64,000 nucleotides of DNA from Lineus longissimus (taxonomy: Eukaryota > Nemertea > Pilidiophora > Heteronemertea > Lineidae). Positions 12,401-24,281 of this stretch are shown here, in pieces. The stretch's first letter is position 1. Each line of letters starts with the position of its first letter. Under the pieces are notes generated by a model. It was not told the origin of the DNA and searched no databases. It was given only the letters and a program-made list of their open reading frames with translations. A program made the translations under genes and the position numbers. The stretch covers positions 11,474,501 through 11,538,500 of the forward strand of contig NC_088311.1 in NCBI RefSeq assembly GCF_910592395.1. Reading direction: 5' to 3'.

Positions 12401-13620
12401 AATCCAACATACTGTCGAGACAATATCATTGCCATCGCAAGCAATGGTTCAACCAACACCGGAGACAAAGTGTCTTCTCCAGGGACAAAGTCCAACATAC
12501 TCTGGAGACAATAACATTGCCATTGTAAGTGATGGTTGAACCAACACTGGAGACAAAACGTCTTCTCCAGGGACCAAGTCCAACATACTCTGGAGACAAT
12601 ATCATTGCCATTGCAAGTGATGGTTGAACATACACCGGAGACAAAATGTCTTCTCCAGGGTCCGAGTCCAACATACTGTCGAGACAATATCATTGCAATC
12701 GCAAGTGACGGTTCAACCAACACCGGAGACAAAACGTCTTCTCCAGGGACCAAGTCCAACATACTCTCGAGACAAAATCATTGCCATCGCAAGCAATGGT
12801 TCAACCAACACCGGAGACAAAACGTCTTCTCCAGGGACAAAGTCCAACATACTCTGGAGACAATATCATTGCCATCGCAAGTGACGGTTCAACCAAAACC
12901 GGAGACAAAACGTCTTCTCCAGGGACCAAGTCCAACATACTGTCGAGACAATATCATTGCCATCGAAAGCGACGGTTCAACCAACACCGGAGACAAAACG
13001 TCTTCTCCAGGGACCAAGTCCAACATACTGTCGAGACAATATCATTGCCATCGAAAGCGACGGTTCAACCAACACCGGAGACAAAGTGTCTTCTCCAGGG
13101 TCCGAGTCCAACATACTGTCGTGACAATATCATTGCCATCGCAAGTGACGGTTCAACCAACACCGGAGACAAAACGTCTTCTCCAGGGACCAAGTCCAAC
13201 ATACTGTCGAGACAATATCATTGCCATCGAAAGCGACGGTTCAACCAACACCGGAGACAAAGTGTCTTCTGCAGGGACCGAGTCCAACATACTCTCGAGA
13301 CAATATCATTGCCATCGAAAGCGACGGTTCAACCAACACCGAAGACAAAGTGTCTTTTCCAGGGTCTGAGTCCAACATACTCTCGAGACAATAACATTGC
13401 CATCGCAAGTGATGGTTCAACCAACACCGGAGACAAAACGTCTTCTCCAGGGACCGAGTCCAGCATACTGTCGAGACAATATCATTGCCATCGTAAGTGA
13501 CGGTTCAACCAACACCGGAGACAAAACGTCTTCTCTAGGGACCGAGTCCAACATACTCTCGAGACAATAACATTGCCATCGTAAGCGACGGTTCAATCAA
13601 CGCCGAAGACAAACTTCTTA
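9401..13620 (+). repeat. 88-bp tandem satellite, about 47 units
   Basis: The unit contains, in order, GGTTCAACCAACACCGGAG, ACAAAACGTCTTCTCCAGG, GACCAAGTCCAACATACT, STCGAGACAATATCATTG and CCATCGCAAGYGAC. Consecutive units are exactly 88 bp apart (for example 11,989 and 12,077). Variation is by a limited set of alternatives: AAACGTC or AAGTGTC, CTCGAG or GTCGAG, ATATCATT or ATAACATT. Because 88 is not a multiple of three and the commonest unit has no stop in any forward frame, open frames of up to 277 codons cycle through three peptide phrases. I regard these frames as by-products, not genes. Confidence 0.97.
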
Positions 13621-14270
13621 ATTCTTCAGGGACCGCGTCCAACATTCTCTGGAGACAATATCAATGCCATTCCAGGCAACAGTTCAACCACTGTCTGAGA
13701 TGATAATTTTTTTTCAGGGGACAGTTCGACATGTACTGAAGACAACATTTCTCATTGAGAGAGAAAGTTCAACAACCGTCGAAGACGATACGTCTTCTCC
13801 AGAGACAATCGAACATTCACTCGAGAAAACATTCGTCATCACATGTACAGGGGACATTTCAAACAATCCCGGGACATTCCAAATTGTAGTTCCGACAATA
13901 TTTGTCATGGAAAAAGACAGTTCAATTGCCGACGGAGAAAAGAGTATTGGAGAAATATTTGTCTTTGAAAGTGACCAATTCAATAACTGTCGGAAACAAT
14001 ACGGCCTCCCTTGTTAAACAGTTCAACATACACTGGGGACAATAAACTAGTCATCGCAAGGGCCATTTCAACCACCATCGGAGACGAGACATGTAAGTCA
14101 CCTAAAGAGTCAGCCTGAGATGACATGGTCATTGAAAGAGACAATTTCGTCATTGTCGTAGACAATGTCTTCTTGAAGGACGTAGCAAACATACAATCGA
14201 GACAGGGACAGTTCAATTGTCGTCGGAGATGGAATGCACGTCTTCTCCAAGTGAGAAGTCCAACATTTAT
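13621..14270 (+). repeat. Decayed right edge of the 88-bp satellite
   Basis: Landmarks (AGTTCAACCAC, GGGACAGTTCGACATGTACTG, GATACGTCTTCTCCAGAG, ACTCGAGAAAACATTCGTCATC) recur with growing divergence and irregular spacing up to about 14,270. The next satellite then begins. Homogeneous centre and diverged edges are what unequal exchange produces. Confidence 0.7.
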
Positions 14271-14284
14271 TGGAGGCATTAACT

Positions 14285-17200
14285 CTTGCTGACGTCATGC
14301 TCTTGCTGTGTAGTAAAGGGGTGAATTCAAGGCATTAATGTGCATATGTCACTCCTGACGTCATCCGTTGCTGTGATGGTAATAAGGGGGTGTATTCTTG
14401 GCACTAATGATTGTGGAGGTCGGCATTATGTCATTCCTGACGTCACCCTCATGCTGTGATAGTAAAAGGCTGTATCCTAGGCACTAATGTTTGAGGAGGT
14501 CGGCCTATGTTACTCCTGACGTCATCCTCTTGCTGTGATGGTAAAGTGATGTTTTCTAGGCATTAATGTTTGTGGAGGTCGGCATATGTCACTCCTGACG
14601 TCAGCCTCTAGCCATGGTGATAGAGATGTATTCTAGGCACTAATGTTTGAGGAGGTCGGCATATGTCACTCTTGACGTCATCCTCTTGCTATGATGGTAG
14701 AGAGATGTAATCTAGGTACTAATGTTTGAGGAGGTCGGCATATGTCACTCCTGACGACATCCTCTTGCTATGATGGTAGAGAGATGTAATCTAGGTACTA
14801 ATGTTTGAGAGGGTCGGCATATATCACTCCTGACGTCATCCTCTTACCGTGATGATAAATGTATTTATCCTAGGCACTAATGATTGAGGAGGTCAGCCTA
14901 TGTCACTCCTGACGTCATCCTCTTGCTATGATGGTAGAGGGATGTAATCTAGGTACTAATGTTTGAGAGGGTCGGCATATATCACTCCTGACGTCATCCT
15001 CTTACCGTGATGATAAATGTATTTATCCTAGGCACTAATGATTGAGGAGGTCAGCCTATGTCACTCCTGACGTCATCCTCTTGCTGTGATGGTAAAAAAG
15101 TGTATTCTCGACACTAATGTTTTAGGAGGTCACTACTAACGTAATGCTCTTGGTGTGATGATAAATGTATTTATCCTAGGCACTAATGTTTAAGGAGGTC
15201 GGCATATGTCACTTCTGACGTCATCCTCTTCCTGTGATGGTAAAGGGATATATCCTAGGCATTAGTGTTTGAGGAGGTCGGCATGTCACCCCTGACGTCA
15301 TCCTCTTGCTGTGATGGTAAGGGGATGTATTCTCGGCACTAATGTTTGAGGAGCTCGGCATATGTCACTCCTGACGTCACATGCTCTTGCCATGATGGTA
15401 AAGGGATCTTTTATAGGCACTAATGTTTGAGGAGGTCGGCCATGGTGATAGAAGAATGTATTCTAGGCACTAATGTTTGAGGAAGTTGGCCTATGTCACT
15501 CCTGACGTCATGTTCTTCCCATGATGGTAAAGAGATGTATTCTAGGCACTGATGTTTGAGAGGGTCGGCCTATGTCACTCCAGACGTCATCCTCTAGCCA
15601 TGATGGTAAAGGGATGTATTCAAGGCACTAATGTTTGAGGAGGTCGGCATATGTCACTCCTAACGTTGACCTCTTGCTGTGATGAGTAATGGATGTATTC
15701 TAGGCACTAATGTTTGAGGAGGTCAGCATATGTCAATCCAAGCGTCACCCACTTGCCGTGAAGGTAAAGCGATGTATCCTAGGCATTCGTGTTTGAGGAG
15801 GTCGGCCTATGTCACGCCTGACGTCATCCTCTTGCTGTGATGGTAAACGGATGTATCTTAGGCACTAATGTTTGAGGAGGTCGGCATATGTCACGCCTGA
15901 CCTCATCCTTTAGCCATGATGATAAAGGGACGTATCCAAGCACTATTGTTTAAGGTGGTCGGCAAAATTATGTCACTTCTAACGTCATCCTCTTGCTGTG
16001 ATGATAAATGGATGTATTTCAGGCACTAATGTTTGAGGAGGTCGGCTTATGACACTCCTGATGTCATCCTCTAGCCATGATGGTAAAGGGATGTATTCCA
16101 AGCATTAATGTTTGACGAGGTCGGCATATGTCACTCCTGACGTCATCCTCTTGCTATGATGGTAGAGAGATGTATTCTAGGTACTAATGTTTGAGGAGGT
16201 CGGCATATGTCACTCCTAACCTCATCCTCTTGCTGTGATGATAAATGGATGTATTCCAGGCACTAATGTTAGAGGAGGTCGGCTTATGACACTCCTGATG
16301 TCATCCTCTAGCCATGATGGTAAAGGGATGTATTCCAAGCACTAATGTTTAAGGAGGTAGGCATATGTCTCTCCTGACGTCATCCTCTTGCTATGATGGT
16401 AGAGAGATGTATTCTAGGTACTAACGTTTGAGGAGGTCGGCATATGTAACTCCTGACGCCATGCTCTTGCTGTGATGGTAGAGGGATGTATTCTAGGTAC
16501 TAATGTTTGAGGAGGTCGGCATATGTCACTCCTGACGTCATCCTCTTACTGTGATGGTAAAGAGATGTACTCCAGGCACTGATGTTTGAGGAGGTCGGCA
16601 TATGTCACTCCTGACCTCATCCTCTTGCTGTGATGGTAAAGGGATGTATCCTAGGCACTAATGTTAGAGGAGGTCGGCATATGTCTCTCCTGACGTCATC
16701 CTCTTGCTATGATGGTAGAGAGATGTATTCTAGGTACTAATGTTAGAGGAGGTCGGCATATGTCTCTCCTGACGTCATCCTCTTGCTATGATGGTAGAGA
16801 GATGTATTCTAGGTACTAATGTTTGAGGAGGTCGGCATATGTCACTCCTGACCTCATCCTCTTGCTGTGATGGTAAAGGGATGTATCCTAGGCACTAATG
16901 TTTGAGGAGGTCGGCATATGTCTCTCCTGACGTCATCCTCTTGCTATGATGGTAGAGAGATGTATTCTAGGTACTAATGTTTGAGGAGGTCGGCATATGT
17001 CACTCCTGACCTCATCCTCTTGCTGTGATGGTAGAGGGATGTATTCTAGGTACTAATGTTTGAGGAGGTCGGCATATGTCACTCCTGACGTCATCCTCTT
17101 ACTGTGATGGTAAAGAGATGTACTCCAGGCACTGATGTTTGAGGAGGTCGGCATATGTCACTCCTGACCTCATCCTCTTGCTGTGATGGTAAAGGGATGT

Positions 17201-20200
17201 ATCCTAGGCACTAATGTTAGAGGAGGTCGGCTTATGACACTCCTGATGTCATCCTCTAGCCATGATTGTAAAGGGATGTATTCCAAGCACTAATGTTTGA
17301 GGAGGTCGGCATATTATGTCACTCCTGATGTCATTTTTTAGCCATGATGATAACGGGACGTATCCAAGCACTAATGTTTAAGGTGGTCGGCAAAATTATG
17401 TCACTTCTAACGTCATCCTCTTGCTGTGATGATAAATGCATGTATTCCACGCACTAATGTTTGAGGAGGTCGGCTTATGACACTCCTGATGTCATCCTCT
17501 AGCCATGATGGTAAAGGGATGTATTCCAAGCATTAATGTTTGACGAGGTCGGCATATGTCACTCCTGACGTCATCCTCTTGCTGTGATGGTAAAGAGATG
17601 TATTCTAGGCACTAATGTTTGAGGAGGTCGGCCTATGTCACTCCTGACGTCATCATCCCGCTGTGATGGTAAAGGGATGTATTCTAGGCACTTATGTTTG
17701 AGGAGGTCGGCATAATTATGTCACTCCTGACGTCATCCTCTTGCTGTGATGGTAAATGGGTGTTTTCTAGGCATTGTTGTTTGAGGAGGTCGGCTTATGT
17801 CACTCCTGACGTCATCCTTTTGCTGTGATGGTAAGAGGTTGTTTACTAGGCATTAATGTTTGAAGAGGTCGGCATATGACACTCCAGACGTCTTCCTCTT
17901 GCTGTGATGGTAAAGCGGTGTTTTCTAGGCATCAATGTGGTAAAGAGATGTATTCAAGGCACTGATGTTTGAGGAAGTCGGCATATGTCACTCCTGACCT
18001 CATCCTCTTGCTGTGATGGTAGAGGGATGTATTCTAGGTACTAACGTTTGAGGAGGTCCGCATATGTCACTCCTGACGTCATGCTCTTGTGGTGATGGTA
18101 AAGAGATGTATTCCAGGCACTGATGTTTGAGGAGGTCGGCATATTTAACTCCAGACGTCATGCTCTTGCTGTGATGGTAGAGGGATGTATTCTTGGTACT
18201 AATGTTTGAGGAGGTCGGCATATGTCACTCCTGACGTCATCCTCTTGCTGTGATGGTAAACGGATGTATCTTAGGCACTAATGTTTGAGGAGGTCGGCAT
18301 ATGTCACGCCTGACCTCATCCTTTAGCCATGATGATAAAGGGACGTATCCAAGCACTATTGTTTAAGGTGGTCGGCAAAATTATGTCACTTCTAACGTCA
18401 TCCTCTTGCTGTGATGATAAATGGATGTATTTCAGGCACTAATGTTTGAGGAGGTCGGCTTATGACACTCCTGATGTCATCCTCTAGCCATAATGGTAAA
18501 GGGATGTATTCCAAGCATTAATGTTTGACGAGGTCGGCATATGTCACTCCTGACGTCATCCTCTTGCTATGATGGTAGAGAGATGTATTCTAGGTACTAA
18601 TGTTTGAGGAGGTCGGCATATGTCACTCCTGACCTCATCCTCTTGCTGTGATGATAAATGGATGTATTCCAGGCACTAATGTTAGAGGAGGTCGGCTTAT
18701 GACACTCCTGATGTCATCCTCTAGCCATGATGGTAAAGGGATGTATTCCAAGTACTAATATTTAAGGAGGTCGGCATATGTCTCTCCTGACGTCATCCTC
18801 TTGCTATGACGGTAGAGAGATGTATTCTAGGTACTAACGTTTAAGGAGGTCGGCATATGTAACTCCTGACGTCATGCTCTTGCTGTGATGGTAGAGGGAT
18901 GTATTCTAGGTACTAATGTTTGAGGAGGTCGGCATATGTCACTCCTGACGTCATCCTCTTACTGTGATGGTAAAGAGATGTACTCCAGGCACTGATGTTT
19001 GAGGAGGTCGGCATATGTCACTCCTGACCTCATCCTCTTGCTGTGATGGTAAAGGGATGTATCCTAGGCACTAATGTTAGAGGAGGTCGGCATATGTCTC
19101 TCCTGACGTCATCCTCTTGCTATGATGGTAGAGAGATGTATTCTAGGTACTAATGTTAGAGGAGGTCGGCATATGTCTCTCCTGACGACATCCTCTTGCT
19201 ATGATGGTAGAGAGATGTATTCTAGGTACTAATGTTTGAGGAGGTCGGCATATGTCACTCCTGACCTCATCCTCTTGCTGTGATGGTAAAGGGATGTATC
19301 CTAGGCACTAATGTTTGAGGAGGTCGGCATATGTCTCTCCTGACGTCATCCTCTTGCTATGATGGTAGAGAGATGTATTCTAGGTACTAATGTTTGAGGA
19401 GGTCGGCATATGTCACTCCTGACCTCATCCTCTTGCTGTGATGGTAGAGGGATGTATTCTAGGTACTAATGTTTGAGGAGGTCGGCATATGTCACTCCTG
19501 ACGTCATCCTCTTACTGTGATGGTAAAGAGATGTACTCCAGGCACTGGTGTTTGAGGAGGTCGGCATATGTCACTCCTGACCTCATCCTCTTGCTGTGAT
19601 GGTAAAGGGATGTATCCTAGGCACTAATGTTAGAGGAGGTCGGCTTATGACACTCCTGATGTCATCCTTTAGCCATGATTGTAAAGGGATGTATTCCAAG
19701 CACTAATGTTTGAGGCGGTCGGCATATGTCACTCCTGATGTCATCCTTTAGCCATGATGATAACGGGACGTATCCAAGCACTAATGTTTAAGGTGGTCGG
19801 CAAAATTATGTCACTTCTAACGTCATCCTCTTGCTGTGATGATAAATGGATGTATTCCAGGCACTAATGTTTGAGGAGGTCGGCTTATGACACTCCTGAT
19901 GTCATCCTCTAGCCATGATGGTAAGGGGATGTATTCCAAGCATTAATGTTTGACGAGGTCGGCATATGTCACTCCTGACGTCATCCTCTTGCTGTGATGG
20001 TAAAGAGATGTATTCTAGGCACTAATGTTTGAGGAGGTCGGCCTATGTCACTCCTGACGTCATCATCCCGCTGTGATGGTAAAGGGATGTATTCTAGGCA
20101 CTTATGTTTGAGGAGGTCGGCATAATTATGTCACTCCTGACGTCATCCTCTTGCTGTGATGGTAAAGGGGTGTTTTCTAGGCATTGTTGGTTGAGGAGGT

Positions 20201-22870
20201 CGGCTTATGTCACTCCTGACGTCATCCTTTTGCTGTGATGGTAAGGGGTTGTTTACTAGGCATTAATGTTTGAAGAGGTCGGCATATGACACTCCAGACG
20301 TCTTCCTCTTGCTGTGATGGTAAAGCGGTGTTTTCTAGGCATCAATGTGGTAAAGAGATGTATTCAAGGCAATGATGTTTGAGGAAGTCGGCATATGTCA
20401 CTCCTGACGTCATGCTCTTGCTGTGATGGTAGAGGGATGTATTCTAGGTACTAACGTTTGAGGAGGTCGGCATATGTCAGTCCTGACGTCATGCTCTTGC
20501 TGTGATGGTAAAGAGATGTATTCCAGGCACTGATGTTTGAAGAGGTCGGCATATGACACTCCAGACCTCATCCTCTTGCTGTGATGGTAAAGAGATGTAT
20601 TCCAGGCACTGATGTTTGAGGAGGTCGGCATATTTAACTCCAGACGTCTTCCTCTTGCTGTGATGGTAAAGCGGTGTTTTCTAGGCATCAGTGGTAAAGA
20701 GATGTATTCAAGGCACTGGTGTTTGAGGAGGTCGGCATATATCACTCCTGACGTCATGCTCTTGCTGTGATGGTAAAGAGATGTACTCCAGGCACTGATG
20801 TTTGAGGAGGTCGTCATATGTCACTCCAGACGTCATGCTCTTGCTGTGATGGTAGAGGGATGTATTCTAGGTACTAATGTTTGAGGAGGTCGGCATATGT
20901 CACTCCTGACGTCATCCTCGTACTGTGATGGTAAAGAGATGTACTCCAGGCACTGATGTTTGAGGAGGTCGGCATATGTCACTCCTGACCTCATCCTCTT
21001 GCTGTGATCACTAATGTTAGAGGAGGTCGGCTTATGACACTCCTGATGTCATCCTCTAGCCATGATGGTAAAGGGATGTATTCCAAGCACTGATGTTTAA
21101 GGAGGTCGGCATATGTCACTCCTGATGTCATCCTTTAACCATGATGATAACGGGACGTATCCAAGCACTATTGTTTAAGGTGGTCGGCAAAATTATGTAA
21201 CTTCTAACGTCATCCTCTTGCTGTGATGATAAATGGATGTATTCCAGGCACTAATGTTTGAGGAGGTCGGCTTATGTCACTGCAGATATCACCCTCTTGC
21301 CGTGATGATAAAGGGGTGTATTCTAGGCACTGATGTTTGAGCACGTCGGCCTTTGTCACTTATGACATCGCCTCCTTGCCATGAAGATAAAGGGATGTAT
21401 TCTAGGTACTAATGTTTGTCGAATGAGGAGGACGGCATATGGCACTCCTGACGTCATCCTCCACTGGTCATAAAGGGATGCATTCGAGTTCACCAGTGGT
21501 TACCAGCGCTTGGTGAAGTCGGCTTTTGTCACTCCTGACGTCATCCTCTTGCCATGGTGACAAAGGGAGGTATTCTAGGCTCTAATGTTTGAGGAGGTCG
21601 GCATATGGCACTCCTGACGTCATACTCTTGCTGTGATGGTACTTGGGGTTTATTCTAGCATTAATTTTTGAGGAGGTCGGCATATGTCACTCCTGACGTT
21701 ATCCTCTTACTGTGATGGTAAAGAGATGTATTCTAGGCACTAATGTTTGAGGAGGTCGGCCTATGTCACTCCTGACGTCATCATCCCGCTGTGATGGTGA
21801 AGGGATGTATTCTAGGCACTTATGTTTGAGGAGGTTGGCATAATTATGTCACTCCTGACGTCATCCTCTTGCTGCGATGGTAAAGGGGTGTTTTCTAGGC
21901 ATTGTTGTTTGAGGAGGTCGGCTTATGTCACTCCTGACGTCATCCTCTTGCTGTGATGGTAAGGGGGTGTTTACTAGGCATTAATGTTTGAAGAGGTCGG
22001 CATATGACACTCCAGACGTCTTCCTCTTGCTGTGATTGTAAAGCGGTGTTTTCTAGGCTTTAATGTTTGAGGAGGTCGGCATATGTCACTCCTGACGTCA
22101 TCCTCTTGCTATGATGGTAGAGGGATGTATTCTAGGTACTAATGTTTAAAGAGGTCGGCATATGTTACTCCTGACGTCATTCTCTAGCCATGGTGATGAA
22201 GAGATGTATTCCAGGCACTGATGTTTGAGGAGGTCGGCATATGTCACTCCTGACGTCATCCTCTTCCTGTGATGGTAAAGAGATGTATTCTAGGTACTAA
22301 TGTTTGAGGAGGTCGGCTTATGTCACTCCTGACGTCATCATCCCGCTGTGATGGTAAATGGGTGTATTCTCGACACTGATGTTTGAGGAGGTCGGTGTAT
22401 GTCACTTCTGACGTCATCCTCTTGCTGTGATGGTAAAGGGGTGTTTGCTAGGCATTAAAATTTGAAGAGGTAGGCATTCGTCATCATCTTGCTGTGATGG
22501 TAGAGGGATGTATTCTAGGCACTTATCTTTGAGGAGGTCGGCCTATGTCACTCCTGACGTCATCATCCCGCTGTGATGGTAAAGGGGTGTAATCTCGACA
22601 CTAATGTTTGAGGAAGTCGGCGTATGTCACTCCTGACGTCATCCTCTTGCTGTGATGGTAAAGGGGTGTTTTCTAGGCATTAAAGTTTGAAGAGGTCGGC
22701 ATACGTCTTCCTCTTGTTGTGATGGTAAAGCGGTGTTTTCTAGGCATTAATGTTTGTGGAGGTCGGCATATGACACTCCTGATGTCATCCGCTAGCCATG
22801 GTGATAAAGAGATGTATTCTAGGCACTAATGTTTGAGGAGCTCGACGTTTGTCACTCCTGACGTTAGTGC
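14285..22870 (+). repeat. About 79-bp CRE-containing satellite, about 108 units
   Basis: The unit contains GGCACTAATGTTTGAGGAGG, TCGGCATATGTCACTCC, TGACGTCATCCTCTTGC, TGTGATGGTAAAGGG and ATGTATTCTA. By eye, about 55 units keep the exact palindrome TGACGTCA; most others carry TGACCTCA, TGATGTCA or TAACGTCA. A subclass reads CTCTAGCCATGATGG in place of CTCTTGCTGTGATGG. Truncated units occur near 15,125, 15,440, 17,938, 20,348, 20,690 and 21,008. Stops are frequent, so there is no coding potential. Confidence 0.97.
15790..20610 (+). repeat. 2.41-kb higher-order tandem duplication inside the satellite
   Basis: The block from about 15,790 to 18,200 is repeated at about 18,200 to 20,610, offset 2,410-2,413 bp. 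The same run of variant monomers appears in both, including the rare junction 'tctaggcatcaatgtggtaa' (17,927 and 20,337) and the rare 'gtggtcggcaaaattatg' unit (15,955 and 18,368). Divergence between copies is only a few per cent by eye. Confidence 0.85.
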
Positions 22871-23474
22871 ATTGATAAGTGTGTTTTTTTTAAGGAAGTA
22901 TTAGAATTTACGATATTCACGCCTGATTGATTGCAGCAATTAGAAAGTTAACCTTTTGGAGAGTTTTTTTGAAATGTCGAACATATTAAGATGGCAGATT
23001 TTTATTTTGACACTAGAATTAACAAAAACATTAGCATTAACAAAAAGTGACGGACTATCGGGGATAGCCAAATCAACACAGACATGTATGTACTTAGCAG
23101 ATCTTGAATTAGGTCAAAGTAGGCCTACCGATTCGCGGTTGCCCTTTTCTATTGCCTTGAAAATTTCCTCCACAGGTTAAAAACGGTTGATGTGTTTATA
23201 ATGGATGTGGGCCTATACTCTCTATCTGAATCATATTTTAACGATACACATTAAAACCTCCATTGTATACTTTTTAGGCTGATAATGGCAACAAGTGGTT
23301 GTATTATACTATTTCCCAAGTCATCGCAAAAACTATCCAGTGATAAATGAACATCTCGGTCGCTGCCGGTATCCGACAAAAAAATTAGTTTACAAAATAG
23401 ATCTGCGTATGGTCTACTAGTATACCAGAGTAGGTCTGGACGGCAATGTGCTGCAGTGATAACGACGGGTTGAA
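22871..23474. other. Spacer between satellite and SET gene
   Basis: This is unique-looking AT-rich DNA. It must hold the promoter of the SET-domain gene if that gene is expressed. I see no convincing TATA box close to the start codon. One TAGGCCTA palindrome lies near 23,122. Confidence 0.4.
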
Positions 23475-24281
23475 ATGCCAAGGAATCCTAAATTAAGAGG
23501 TGGTTCTGTCTTCCCTAGAGACACGAAGGTGAATTGTCCATTTCTAGATGAATTCTGCGATACACTAGTAGTGTCCGAGGCGTTCACTAGTAGTAAAGAA
23601 TTACACATCGAGTACGTCAACTTCATCATGAGAATCACACAAGAGGAATCTATATTGGCAATCGCAAACTCGTACCGGCGTTTCGTATGTCAATTTAGGT
23701 GCAAAGCTCAGCAAAGGAAACTGCAGCATGGGAGTGACAGGAAAAGAAAAGGGTATTTTGTGTTACCACAAAAGAATACGCACGTACGCAACCGGTGCCT
23801 TTCTCTGTGTCATCAAAATAAAGAACTGGAACAAAACAGAACGACGGACATTCCAATTGAACGAGTTTTTATATCGAATCAAAAAGGTTTCGGGGCAGTT
23901 GCTACGTGCGACATCGGTACCGAAGAAGTTATCTGTGAATATCGAGGCGAGATTATCGGACGGAACGAAGCCGAAAAGCGCGAAAAAATCTACGAATCTG
24001 ATGGCTGTGGTAGACCAGTGACAATGTATAAACTTTCCGCCAACTTATTTTTGGACGGCAACCGCAATCGCCAAGGAGAGTTAATCAGCTTGGAAGAAAA
24101 CCCAGGTGCATGGCTAAATCACAGTAGATACCGGTACAACTGTGTTCTGCGGTTTCAGAATTGTAGAGGAAGAAAACAACTTATTGTGACGAGTACATGT
24201 GTGATTCCAAAAGGAACTGAATTACTTCATGATTACTACGACAGACGAAATGGGGTCCCAGATTGGATGAAGTTTGCATAA
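23475..24281 (+). CDS. SET-domain protein, KMT5A (PR-Set7)-like, intronless
   Basis: The frame encodes 268 residues from ATG to TAA. The C-terminal half (about 126-260) is a SET domain: GFG at 138-140 and EYRGE at 155-159 (cofactor pocket), the WLNHSRYRYNC segment with NHS at 215-217, and LLHDYYDRR at 250-258. Motif order and the short C-terminal tail resemble KMT5A, which methylates lysine 20 of histone H4 in the nucleus. KMT5A has Tyr where this protein has His at 252 (LLHDY versus LLYDY), a position lining the catalytic pocket. The first 125 residues are not recognisable and include a basic stretch (HGSDRKRKG). There is no intron. It could be a lineage-expanded or retro-copied gene; substrate and activity are inference. 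Confidence 0.8.
   Translation: MPRNPKLRGGSVFPRDTKVNCPFLDEFCDTLVVSEAFTSSKELHIEYVNFIMRITQEESILAIANSYRRFVCQFRCKAQQRKLQHGSDRKRKGYFVLPQKNTHVRNRCLSLCHQNKELEQNRTTDIPIERVFISNQKGFGAVATCDIGTEEVICEYRGEIIGRNEAEKREKIYESDGCGRPVTMYKLSANLFLDGNRNRQGELISLEENPGAWLNHSRYRYNCVLRFQNCRGRKQLIVTSTCVIPKGTELLHDYYDRRNGVPDWMKFA

Noticed and set aside
9534-13500. Many overlapping open frames of 60-277 codons in the 88-bp array, both strands
   Set aside because: They repeat the same three phrases because the satellite unit lacks stops; there is no start context, splice signal or domain. Treated as a satellite, with coding potential only as a question.
17999-20817. Minus-strand frames in the 79-bp satellite (up to 135 codons)
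   Set aside because: They are translations of repeated monomers and break in neighbouring units.
9401-22870. CRISPR-like array
   Set aside because: Units are contiguous tandem repeats without unique spacers, in a eukaryotic context.
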